A DNA stretch of 24,751 bases from CAYUAG01 sp046483025 (lineage in GTDB: Bacteria > Zhuqueibacterota > QNDG01 > CAYUAG01), in assembly GCA_046483025.1 (NCBI GenBank), contig JAWODZ010000111.1:1-24751 (forward strand), given 5' to 3'. The number at the start of each line of letters is the position of its first letter. Within the stretch, counting starts at the first letter, position 1. Made by a program: the position numbers and the translations under genes. Shown piece after piece: positions 1-6,913 of the stretch. A model generated the notes under the pieces. It did no database searches and was not told the origin of the DNA. It worked only from the letters and a program-made list of their open reading frames with translations.

Positions 1-34
1 TGAATATGTGAATAAAATAAATAATGCATATTCA
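1..34. promoter_or_regulatory. Candidate ArsR-family operator
   Basis: Positions 1-8 (TGAATATG) and 27-34 (CATATTCA) are perfect inverted repeats of 8 bp separated by 18 bp, and TGAATA also repeats directly at 1-6 and 9-14. ArsR/SmtB-family repressors commonly bind AT-rich dyads with TGAA/TTCA-like half sites just upstream of their own gene. The dyad lies 53 bp before the preferred start at 87, so autoregulation is plausible. The assignment is inferred from position and symmetry only, and the window edge may cut off part of the promoter. Confidence 0.35.
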
Positions 35-86
35 AATACTAACAATAAACCGGGAAATTATGAAACACAATCTGAAGGGGCAAAAA

Positions 87-359
87 ATGACAGAAGATCA
101 ATATGAAAAAGCAAGCAGTATAATGAAGGCTTTAGCAAATAAAAAAAGGCTTCAGATTCTTAATGTAATTTCTCAGGGCGAACCCTGTGTAAGCTCAATA
201 GAAAAAATACTGGGCATAAGCCAGCCAAATATTTCTCAAAACCTGTCTGTTTTACGGCATTTGGGAATTGTAGAAGCAAAAAGAAAAGGTAAAAAAATAT
301 GTTATCACATCGTTAATGAAAAAGTGCTAAATATTTTAGAATTAATCTTAACAAATTAA
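87..359 (+). CDS. ArsR/SmtB-family winged-helix transcriptional regulator
   Basis: This 90-residue protein is a small winged-helix repressor of the ArsR family. It has the typical ALANKKRLQIL helix (about 15-25), a recognition helix with SQPNISQNLSVLRHLGIV (about 45-62) and a basic wing RKGKK. Two cysteines are visible, C34 in the position where arsenic or metal sensors carry their ELCVC motif (here EPCVS) and C72 in the wing. One thiol in place of the pair suggests a thiol, persulfide or oxidant sensor rather than a classical metal site; this is inference. In-frame ATGs occur at 24, 60 and 87. I chose 87 because AAGGGG lies 6 bases upstream, and the start at 24 would fall inside the operator dyad. 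It begins a same-strand run with thioredoxin and OsmC, so it probably controls that redox operon. Confidence 0.85.
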   Translation: MTEDQYEKASSIMKALANKKRLQILNVISQGEPCVSSIEKILGISQPNISQNLSVLRHLGIVEAKRKGKKICYHIVNEKVLNILELILTN

Positions 360-373
360 AAACGGAGGTAATA

Positions 374-697
374 ATGGACAATATAATTACATTAAACGAA
401 AAAAATTTCAACCAGGAAGTAATCGATTCTGAAAAGCCGGTACTGGTTGATTTCTGGGCTCCCTGGTGCAGCCCCTGTAAGATGATGGCACCGATTCTTG
501 AGGAACTTAATAAAGATAATAATAGTAAATTAAAAATCGGAAAATTAAACACGGATGAGAATCAGGCTATTGCCACTAATTACGGCATTACAGGTATTCC
601 AACCTTGATTATATTTAAAAACGGAGAACCTGCAGAAAGAATTGTTGGTGTATTGCCAAAAGAAGAAATCCAAAAGAAAATTGACAGCAGTATGTAA
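374..697 (+). CDS. trxA: Thioredoxin with WCSPC active site
   Basis: A 107-residue single-domain thioredoxin, full length for the family, that reduces disulfides in the cytoplasm (no signal peptide). The buried Asp is D26 (VLVDFW), the redox pair is C32/C35 in WCSPCK, and the cis-proline is P76 in GIPTL. The usual active site is WCGPC; here Ser replaces Gly, which may shift redox potential or partner choice. A strong GGAGGT Shine-Dalgarno at 363-368 precedes the ATG. It lies 14 bp after the ArsR gene and is probably cotranscribed with it and with the downstream membrane thioredoxin. The trxA name is by family; a specialised paralogue is likely, since the main thioredoxin of a cell seldom sits in an arsR operon. 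Confidence 0.9.
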   Translation: MDNIITLNEKNFNQEVIDSEKPVLVDFWAPWCSPCKMMAPILEELNKDNNSKLKIGKLNTDENQAIATNYGITGIPTLIIFKNGEPAERIVGVLPKEEIQKKIDSSM

Positions 698-718
698 TCT
701 CTGACCGGATAGTGACAA

Positions 719-916
719 ATGAAAAAAATTTCAAGAAAAGGAAGAAAAAAAATGATTGCAGCAATTATCGGGGCAGCTGTTGGCGCCTTGATTGGATATT
801 TAATGTATATAAATATCGGGTGCCAGACAGGAACCTGTCCCCTGATGAGTAAATCATGGCTTAGTATAGTTTACTTTGCAATAATCGGAGCTTTGGTTTC
901 CAGCAGTATCTTTTAA
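719..916 (+). CDS. Small DUF6132-like membrane protein
   Basis: A 65-residue protein with two predicted membrane segments (about 13-33 and 46-62) around a short loop GCQTGTCPL that holds two cysteines, C35 and C40. The pattern of a Gly-rich helix, GC-x-TG-x-CP and a second Gly/Ala helix matches my recollection of the DUF6132 family, whose function is not known to me. The two cysteines in a loop between membrane thioredoxin genes suggest a thiol relay or sulfur-handling role, but that is inference. The start is uncertain: ATG at 719 has a poor ribosome site, while ATG at 752 follows AAAGGAAG and would give a 54-residue protein lacking the basic N-terminus. Confidence 0.7.
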   Translation: MKKISRKGRKKMIAAIIGAAVGALIGYLMYINIGCQTGTCPLMSKSWLSIVYFAIIGALVSSSIF

Positions 917-948
917 ATGAATAATCATAAACACGAGGAGTTGAAAAA

Positions 949-1500
949 ATGAAGAAAATAACAATCTTACTATTGATTCTGACTGTTTCTATAGTTGTAT
1001 TTGCCGGGTTAAGAATGAAGAACAGTACAGCAGTCAATCAGCAAACTAATCAGGAGACTGAGGATCAGGATAATAAAGCCCCGAATTTTACAATAACTAC
1101 AATAGAAGGTGAAACGATCACTCTTTCAGATTATAAAGATAAAGTAGTTATAATAGATTTCTGGGATACCTGGTGCCCACCCTGCAGAAGAGGTATTCCT
1201 GATTTTATAGAGTTATATAAAGAGTACAAAGACAGCGGTTTTGTCATGATTGGTCTTGCTTTCGGCAGGGAGGGAGAAGAAAAGGTTAAAGAATTTGCGA
1301 ACGAATATGAAATCAATTATCCTGTGGCAATAGCAAATCGCTCTCTCATTAATTCCTTTGGGGAGATTCGATCTATACCTACTGCTTTTTTAATTGACCA
1401 GGAAGGAAATATTGTGAATAAGTATATAGGTCTCAGACCTAAAGAAATATTTGAAAATGATATTAAGGAACTGCTTGATATAAAAACAAAAGAAAAATAA
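949..1500 (+). CDS. TlpA/ResA-type membrane-anchored thioredoxin
   Basis: A 183-residue protein with one N-terminal hydrophobic segment (about 4-20), a polar linker, and an AhpC/TSA-Redoxin-like thioredoxin fold from about 44 to the end. The active site is WCPPCR with C76/C79, as in CcmG/TlpA/ResA reductases, and the cis-proline is P144 in SIPTAFLID. The domain faces the periplasm, where such proteins reduce disulfides during cytochrome c maturation or oxidative stress. GAGGAG at 935-940 sets the start. It sits between the DUF6132-like gene and OsmC in the redox operon. No cytochrome-assembly gene is nearby, so a general periplasmic thiol-reducing role is as likely as cytochrome maturation. 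Confidence 0.88.
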   Translation: MKKITILLLILTVSIVVFAGLRMKNSTAVNQQTNQETEDQDNKAPNFTITTIEGETITLSDYKDKVVIIDFWDTWCPPCRRGIPDFIELYKEYKDSGFVMIGLAFGREGEEKVKEFANEYEINYPVAIANRSLINSFGEIRSIPTAFLIDQEGNIVNKYIGLRPKEIFENDIKELLDIKTKEK

Positions 1501-1510
1501 TGGAGATATT

Positions 1511-1933
1511 ATGAAAGCGTACATTAAATCCATAGAAGGGCTCACTCTGGTCGGCAAAGCTGATTCAGGACACTGGGTTCCCATAGATACTGTCAGGCAA
1601 TTACACGGGAATGAAGGTGGAACCAAACCTATGGAACTTGTTTTGCTTGCTCTCGGCAGCTGCACAGCTATGGATGTTCTCTCAATTATAAAGAAAATGC
1701 GCATTACCCTAAATGACTTTAAAATTGATATTGAAGCAGACAATGCCGATGAACATCCGAAAGTGTTCACAAAAATTACATTGAATTACAGATTTTATGG
1801 TCAGGAACTTGATAAAGAAAAACTTGAAAAGGCAATAAATCTGTCCCAGGACAGATATTGTTCTGTTTCTGCTATGCTGTCAAAAACAGCTGAGATAGAA
1901 TATAATATTCAAATTAATGACAAGGATGCATAA
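1511..1933 (+). CDS. OsmC/Ohr-family peroxiredoxin-like protein
   Basis: A 140-residue protein of full OsmC-family length. It shows the family signatures GGTKPMELVLLALGSCTAMDV with the first catalytic cysteine C51, and DRYCSVSAML with the second cysteine C117. OsmC/Ohr proteins reduce organic hydroperoxides through this cysteine pair, usually recharged by dithiol partners. The generic YhfA-like branch of OsmC also fits, and there the substrate is unknown. The gene follows the TlpA-type thioredoxin by 10 bp with GGAG before ATG, and it is the last gene of the operon before a hairpin terminator. The two thioredoxins upstream are natural reductant candidates. Confidence 0.88.
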   Translation: MKAYIKSIEGLTLVGKADSGHWVPIDTVRQLHGNEGGTKPMELVLLALGSCTAMDVLSIIKKMRITLNDFKIDIEADNADEHPKVFTKITLNYRFYGQELDKEKLEKAINLSQDRYCSVSAMLSKTAEIEYNIQINDKDA

Positions 1934-1974
1934 TTACGTTTCACTGCATTTTTGTATTAGAGAAAATATAGATT

Positions 1975-2029
1975 AAAAGCTGTCTGGAATATTATGTGCT
2001 TTTCACAGTAGTTGCAGACAGCTTTTTTT
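1975..2029 (+). terminator. Rho-independent terminator of the redox operon
   Basis: A perfect 12-bp stem, AAAAGCTGTCTG (1975-1986) with CAGACAGCTTTT (2015-2026), is followed by a continuous T run to 2029. The 28-base loop is long for a terminator. The T run fits plus-strand transcription ending after the OsmC gene. On the minus strand only TTTT follows, so it would be a weaker stop for readthrough from the TonB receptor gene, which ends at 2071. Confidence 0.75.
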
Positions 2030-2070
2030 ATTGATGGAAACATTCTGTTAACATTTTTTATCTCTATTCA

Positions 2071-4380
2071 TTAAAATGCTGTTTCCAGACCGAAATAAAC
2101 AGTTCTGGGACGCGCAGGTCCGTACACATAAGCCGGATCACGATCCTTCCCTTTATCAAGATCTTCCTGATATGCATTGGTAATATTTTTAACACCAAAC
2201 TTGATCTTGGTTTTTAATCCGTTAGTTAAAGGCAGTCTGTAGATAAAGCCACAATCAACCGGGAAAAAAGAGTTACTTTGTTCGATTTTTAATTCAGGTT
2301 CTTGCTGTCCTTTAACTACAACTTCATGTGGTACATCAGCTTTGCCTATATAATTCCCTGCTATAAAAATATCAATTCGGTCTGTGGGTGATACATTGAA
2401 TCGAATATTTCCGGTCAGGTCCGGTGTCCTCACAAACTTTCTGGTATCAAAATCTTCATGAGGACTGTCAAATCTGCCTCTTTTATAGGTAATCCCTCCT
2501 CTGATTTCTGTCCCAAGAGCAGGACGGATACCAAAATCCAGTTCTAATCCCTGTGCCTCTGATCCATCGCTGTTTACTCGTTCCCAATGCTCAGTATCCC
2601 CTTGTTTAGAAATAAACTGTTCTGTAAATGAATCATTGATCCTGGTCTTGAAAAACGTAAAAGAAAACATGGTTGGGATATTGTACAAATATCCCTGATA
2701 TTCTATTCCTGTACTGACAGTATAACTTTTCTCTTCTTTCAGATCCTCTGCATTACGAATAATTCGCTGATCGCCTTCAATGCCGCATAAATGCAGATCT
2801 TCATCATAAATTTGAGGTGGTTTGAATCCTGTGGTGTAAGCACCTCGAAGCTTAAATCCGCTTCCGATATCGAACTTTGCATTCAATCTCGGACTTGCAA
2901 CCCAACCAGCTAATGCAGAATGATTATCAAAACGTACTCCAGCTACAAACTCAATTTCCTCTTCCTTGCCAAAATGAAAATTATCCTGCAGAAAAATACC
3001 TGTATTTGTATATACATCATCAATGTAGTAGGCAGTCTCTGCAGCTGTCTGATCCTTAAGTTTATCCCTGGAATATTGTAAACCAGCAGTGATAAGCTGA
3101 CATCCAATCCGGTAATTGACCCGGAATCCGCTTAAATGAAGCGGGTTTTCAGTTCTTCCATAAAAAGCCAACGCATTTAGTCGATCTTCAGGTGTATCAC
3201 CGCTTAGTCCACCATAATATGATTTTCTATTTTCATCCGAGAATGAATAGTATAATTTATAATCGAAAACAGGACTTGGCCTGTGAGTCCAGTGAACAGT
3301 ACCTCCTGAGCGCCAGTGCTCAATCCATTCTGCAATTTCAGCTTCATGAACCGGAAGGTCAAATTTATTGCCGCCTCGCCGTTCTTCATGTATCCGATGA
3401 AACGATGTCAGCAATTCTCCGTTATCAATTGGTTTATAATACCATTTAAAGCCGATGGATTCATTTTTTAGTTCACCAAGTTCACTGTAGCCGTCTCCAT
3501 TATGATCATATGGACTGCGTTTTCTAAAAGATCCAAAAACATAGGCACCTGAGGTACCAGTCTTGTTTACTGTTTCTGCCACAGCACCAACATACTGTTC
3601 CATGGTATTATTCACAGAATGGCCAAGATATTTAATGCGAACCTGGTTGGTCACAGGCTTACGGGTAATCATGTTGATCACACCGGCGATGGCTCCGCCG
3701 CCATACAGTGAAGAACCACCGCCCTTGACAATTTCAATCTGATCAACCATTTCTTCAGGGAAGTGTTCAAGCCCGTATACACCGGCCAGACTGCTGACCA
3801 CCGGATCTCCGTCAATCAGAATTTGAGAATATTTTCCAGGCAAACCAAGAATGCGTACCTGTGAAAAATTGCAGTTCTGACAATTATTCTCAACTCTGAT
3901 ACCGGTCTGAAATTTAAGAGCTTCAGCTAAATTGACTGCCTGTTTTTGTTCAATGATTTTTCTGGGGATGACTTCGGTTCTCACTGGCATGTCTTCTATC
4001 AAGTGCGGAGTTGAAGTTCCGGTCACAACAACAGTACCCATTTCAAGAATGGTTGGTTCAAGCTCAAAATTCACAGTAATAGTCTGTCCATGCTTGACAG
4101 ATATAATTTTATTCCCTCTTTCATATCCAATCATACTTGCCACAAGATGAATTTCTCCTACCGGCACGTTAGTAATCCGGTAAAATCCGTTTTCATCTGC
4201 AGCTGTACCAACTGTAGTATGTGCGATCATAACATTTGCATAGGCTAAAGCTTCTTTTGTTTTTGTATCAATAACTTTGCCTTCTATAGCAGTACTTTTG
4301 ATTTCAGCATGTAATCCTAATGCCATGAAAACAAATAACGTAAAAATTATATATTTGCATTGTTTCTTTATATCATTCAT
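2071..4380 (-). CDS. TonB-dependent outer-membrane receptor, possibly for metal or metal complexes
   Basis: A 769-residue receptor. In order: signal peptide (about 1-26), a carboxypeptidase-regulatory-like domain (about 30-110, GKVIDTKTKEALAYANV), a TonB-box-like VVVTG, a plug domain (about 120-245) with LIDGDPVVSS and the hallmark GGGSSLYGGGAIAGVINMITRKP region, and a 22-strand-type barrel ending in the aromatic YFGLETAF. The plug contains NNCQNCNF, a CxxC at C167/C170 just before the VRILGLPGKYSQ stretch, which most siderophore receptors lack. An upstream ATG at 4437 exists, but ATG 4380 follows AAGGA with good spacing and begins a proper signal peptide. The upstream same-strand neighbour is a His-rich small membrane protein, so uptake of a transition metal is a reasonable inference. 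The substrate is not proven. Confidence 0.9.
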   Translation of the reverse strand: MNDIKKQCKYIIFTLFVFMALGLHAEIKSTAIEGKVIDTKTKEALAYANVMIAHTTVGTAADENGFYRITNVPVGEIHLVASMIGYERGNKIISVKHGQTITVNFELEPTILEMGTVVVTGTSTPHLIEDMPVRTEVIPRKIIEQKQAVNLAEALKFQTGIRVENNCQNCNFSQVRILGLPGKYSQILIDGDPVVSSLAGVYGLEHFPEEMVDQIEIVKGGGSSLYGGGAIAGVINMITRKPVTNQVRIKYLGHSVNNTMEQYVGAVAETVNKTGTSGAYVFGSFRKRSPYDHNGDGYSELGELKNESIGFKWYYKPIDNGELLTSFHRIHEERRGGNKFDLPVHEAEIAEWIEHWRSGGTVHWTHRPSPVFDYKLYYSFSDENRKSYYGGLSGDTPEDRLNALAFYGRTENPLHLSGFRVNYRIGCQLITAGLQYSRDKLKDQTAAETAYYIDDVYTNTGIFLQDNFHFGKEEEIEFVAGVRFDNHSALAGWVASPRLNAKFDIGSGFKLRGAYTTGFKPPQIYDEDLHLCGIEGDQRIIRNAEDLKEEKSYTVSTGIEYQGYLYNIPTMFSFTFFKTRINDSFTEQFISKQGDTEHWERVNSDGSEAQGLELDFGIRPALGTEIRGGITYKRGRFDSPHEDFDTRKFVRTPDLTGNIRFNVSPTDRIDIFIAGNYIGKADVPHEVVVKGQQEPELKIEQSNSFFPVDCGFIYRLPLTNGLKTKIKFGVKNITNAYQEDLDKGKDRDPAYVYGPARPRTVYFGLETAF

Positions 4381-4419
4381 TTTTAATCCTTGTAATTTAT
4401 TATTATTCTTTACTATGCT

Positions 4420-4439
4420 GTGTATACTAATTATCATTG
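4420..4439 (-). promoter_or_regulatory. Conserved 20-bp motif upstream of the TonB receptor
   Basis: Read on the minus strand this is CAATGATAATTAGTATACAC. It matches the stretch at 4984-5003 on the same strand in 15 of 20 positions. It contains GATAAT, which could also serve as a -10 hexamer, and it resembles AT-rich Fur-family half sites. The shared occurrence before both genes of the unit suggests a common operator; this is inference. Confidence 0.3.
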
Positions 4440-4508
4440 TAATTTATATCTGTAAGTTAAAATAAATAAATTAAATATATAAATATTAATAATAAATAAT
4501 ATCAATAT

Positions 4509-4533
4509 CACCACAATCATTTATTTTGTGGTG
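4509..4533. repeat. Perfect 8-bp inverted repeat between the His-rich gene and the TonB receptor
   Basis: CACCACAA (4509-4516) and TTGTGGTG (4526-4533) form a perfect dyad with a 9-base loop. It lies 29 bp after the His-rich gene stop in the direction of transcription. No T run follows on the minus strand, so it is not a standard terminator. It could be a regulator-binding site or an RNA hairpin that sets relative expression of the two genes. Confidence 0.45.
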
Positions 4534-4561
4534 AAATCAAAAAAATTTTTATAATTGAAAT

Positions 4562-4936
4562 TTAATATTGGGAAACTAAAAACGGGGGACCCCTGATCGA
4601 GACAAAATTCAAAATTATCGATTCAAGGATAATAGATCTACAAATAAAAAAATATTTCTTGCACTTAATTATAAATGCTAAAGGAAATAAGAATACTAAT
4701 ATGAAAAATAATAGTTTATAAATTTGAACAAGTATAAATAATTCATTTCTGGTATGACTGTGATTTGGTATTTTGTGATTATTTGTACTTTTTTGAAACG
4801 GATGTGCATGAAAAATTATTCGGCCGTCATCAAGAATATGATAGTGTGCATTATAAAATGTATTATAATTAATCCATATAAATAACAGGAATATTAATGA
4901 AATAAATAATACATTATATTTTCTGAATGTATTCAT
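4562..4936 (-). CDS. His-rich small membrane protein beside the TonB receptor
   Basis: A 124-residue protein with two predicted membrane helices (about 8-23 and 70-91) enclosing a loop unusually rich in histidine: H31, H33, H43, H45, H54, H59 and H61, in patterns HYH, HAH and HSH. The C-terminus carries an RGPPF motif (115-119). I recall similar proteins with HxH loops and an R-x-PP tail next to TonB receptors in Bacteroidota, but I cannot name a family. The loop could bind zinc, copper or nickel in the periplasm. The gene is transcribed with or just ahead of the receptor, 181 bp apart, from its own promoter near 4962-4990. The function is inferred from composition and neighbourhood. Confidence 0.72.
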   Translation of the reverse strand: MNTFRKYNVLFISLIFLLFIWINYNTFYNAHYHILDDGRIIFHAHPFQKSTNNHKIPNHSHTRNELFILVQIYKLLFFILVFLFPLAFIIKCKKYFFICRSIILESIILNFVSIRGPPFLVSQY

Positions 4937-4961
4937 CTTTTCTCAGTTTTAAATTCTTGAT

Positions 4962-4990
4962 AAAATACTATAAAACTATAATAATGTCAA
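4962..4990 (-). promoter_or_regulatory. Sigma70-like promoter for the His-rich gene
   Basis: On the minus strand, TTGACA (4990-4985) and TATTTT (4967-4962) are spaced by 17 bp and lie about 25 bp before the ATG at 4936. The -35 hexamer is consensus and the -10 is weak. The 20-bp motif at 4984-5003, shared with the TonB receptor upstream region, overlaps this -35, which is where a repressor would act. Confidence 0.5.
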
Positions 4991-5095
4991 GTAATAATCA
5001 TTGCTTTTATACTTCAGATAAAAATCTCTTTTTTAAATGGATAAGAAAGATTAATTCTTTAAAGATATACATTCTTAAAAATAACAGTTTTAATC

Positions 5096-5126
5096 TTGAC
5101 ATTATCTGTTGCATTACTCATATTAT
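5096..5126 (+). promoter_or_regulatory. Possible promoter for the nucleoside transporter
   Basis: TTGACA at 5096-5101 is followed by CATATT at 5119-5124 (17-bp spacer) or TATTAT at 5121-5126 (19-bp spacer). It lies about 75 bp before the start at 5201. The -35 is consensus and the -10 is approximate. Confidence 0.4.
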
Positions 5127-5200
5127 CAATTAGATTAAGCATTAATAATCAGATATCCAAAAAAAATAATCTATGTCATTATCACTAAAAGGAGACTATG

Positions 5201-6511
5201 ATGGACATATACAATCTAATTAGTTTTGGAGGAATTTTCCTGCTGGTGGGAATAGCCTGGTTATGTTCTGCTCATAAAAAAACAATCAATTGGAAAGTTA
5301 TTATTTGGGGTATATCACTTCAGCTTATCTTTGGAATATTTATTTTTGTTCTTCCGGTAGGATCAAAAATTTTTCTCTTTATAAATAATATAGTTGTAAA
5401 AATATTGGATAGTGCTACTGCAGGTTCTGAATTTTTATTCGGACGGCTGGCTCTTCCGCCCGGGACTGTTAATGAGGCCGGAGAACAATCTCTGGGATTT
5501 TTTCTTGCCTTTCAGGCCCTTCCCACCATTATATTTTTTGCAGCTCTGATAGGCATCCTCTACTATTATAATATTCTGCCCTTAATTATCCGGGGATTTG
5601 CCTATGTTTTCACTAAGTTAATGCGAATCAGCGGTGCTGAATCTCTCTGTATCTCCTCAAATATATTTGTAGGCATAGAATCTTCTTTGACTGTCCGCCC
5701 CCATCTTGCACATATGACCCGTTCAGAATTAAACACCATACTCACCGGAGGTATGGCAACTATTGCTTCCAGTGTTATGGCTTCCTACGTATTTATACTT
5801 AAGGATGTTTTTTCCAATATTGCCGGTCATCTTATATCTGCCTCCTTGATCTCTGCTCCTGCTGCCCTGATAATGTCAAAACTAATTCTACCGGAAACAG
5901 AAAAACCGGAAACTCTGGGAATGCATATAAAACCGGCCTATGAAAAAGAAAGCAATGTTATCGAGGCAGTAATCAACGGTGCAAACTCAGGAGTTAAACT
6001 GGTGGTGGGAGTCAGTGCTTTGCTTCTTGCTTTTTTAGGACTGGTTTCGCTTCTTAATTTATGTACCGGTGGAATCGGTAACTGGATAAATTCCATTTTT
6101 AATATTGATTTTGACTGGTCATTGGAAAGTATTCTCGGTATTGTCTTTTATCCATTTACCCTGATCATTGGAGTTCCCCAGCAAGATGCAGTGGAAATTT
6201 CTCGTATAATCGGAGAAAGAACAATTGTTACAGAATTAACGGCTTATCAGCACTTAGCAATAATATTAAAAGAAAATACCCTTATCCATCCACGTTCTGC
6301 TGTAATTTGCACTTATGCTCTATGTGGGTTTGCTCACATTGCTTCTCTTGCCATATTTGTAGGAGGTATTTCTGCTCTTGTTCCGGAAAGACGTAAAGAT
6401 CTTGCCCATCTAAGTCTCCGGGCACTGCTTGCAGCAACTCTGGCCTGCTTGATGACTGCAGCAGTTGCAGGTACATTTTTTACTGAAGAGTCAATATTAC
6501 TTACTCTGTAA
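5201..6511 (+). CDS. Divergent NupC-like concentrative nucleoside transporter (CNT family)
   Basis: A 436-residue polytopic inner-membrane protein of the concentrative nucleoside transporter family, which couples nucleoside import to H+ or Na+. Family landmarks include SGAESLCISSNIFVG, MTRSEL-TILTGGMATIASSVMASYV and ALCGFA-IASLAIFVGG-SALVPERRKDL. Substrate-contact motifs differ from the well-studied transporters: GQTEAP is shortened to GIESS (158-162), the NEFVAY motif reads TELTAY (T344/E345), and GFANFSS reads GFAHIAS (H379). It therefore belongs to a divergent branch and its substrate may not be a standard nucleoside. Tandem ATGs occur at 5198 and 5201; AAAAGGAG at 5187-5194 favours 5201. 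It is a single-gene unit between the divergent metal module and a repeat-filled spacer. Confidence 0.85.
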   Translation: MDIYNLISFGGIFLLVGIAWLCSAHKKTINWKVIIWGISLQLIFGIFIFVLPVGSKIFLFINNIVVKILDSATAGSEFLFGRLALPPGTVNEAGEQSLGFFLAFQALPTIIFFAALIGILYYYNILPLIIRGFAYVFTKLMRISGAESLCISSNIFVGIESSLTVRPHLAHMTRSELNTILTGGMATIASSVMASYVFILKDVFSNIAGHLISASLISAPAALIMSKLILPETEKPETLGMHIKPAYEKESNVIEAVINGANSGVKLVVGVSALLLAFLGLVSLLNLCTGGIGNWINSIFNIDFDWSLESILGIVFYPFTLIIGVPQQDAVEISRIIGERTIVTELTAYQHLAIILKENTLIHPRSAVICTYALCGFAHIASLAIFVGGISALVPERRKDLAHLSLRALLAATLACLMTAAVAGTFFTEESILLTL

Positions 6512-6644
6512 TCTTATCCTTTATATTTGGTCTTTGTGTCTTAGAGTCTTTGGGGTCAGTTGGTCACTTGAAATTGACAGCAGACCACTAGTAGCAACGA
6601 ACTAAACGAACAAGACGAACTTGAGATAATGAATAATATATAAT

Positions 6645-6687
6645 GAATTAAGAATTGAGAATTCTTAATTCTGAATTCTTAATTCTG
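6645..6687. repeat. 12-bp hairpin overlapping a 14-bp tandem duplication
   Basis: GAATTAAGAATT (6645-6656) pairs perfectly with AATTCTTAATTC (6660-6671) around a 3-base loop. The right arm is part of AATTCTTAATTCTG, repeated twice in tandem at 6660-6673 and 6674-6687. No T run follows, so a terminator role for the transporter gene is doubtful. Confidence 0.6.
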
Positions 6688-6827
6688 AAGTAAGAAGGAT
6701 ATTCCTTAATGTTTTGTCCAGAACGATTGTTTAATAATAGTTTTTTTATGTCATTGCGAGGAGAGTAAGCGATGAAGCAATCTCCTTGCGTAATATAAGA
6801 AAGAAAATAAAATGGATCTGAGTTTTT

Positions 6828-6913
6828 TGATTTTCAAAAATAATATGCATTATAAACCCCTTTTACTCCCCTTATCAGGGGAGCCTTAATTGTGATATTA
6901 TTTTTGAAAATCA
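6828..6913. repeat. Nested palindromic element with 19-bp perfect arms
   Basis: The arm at 6828-6846 is the exact reverse complement of 6895-6913. Between them lies a second perfect hairpin, CTCCCC (6866-6871) with GGGGAG (6878-6883) and loop TTATCA. The 86-bp whole can form a long cruciform or RNA stem and looks like a small non-autonomous mobile element or a REP-type sequence. No target duplication or coding capacity was found. Confidence 0.7.

Noticed and set aside
4927..5133. 68-codon plus-strand frame before the nucleoside transporter
   Set aside because: It overlaps the promoter region of two divergent genes, and its Ile/Asn/Lys/Phe composition matches random AT-rich DNA.
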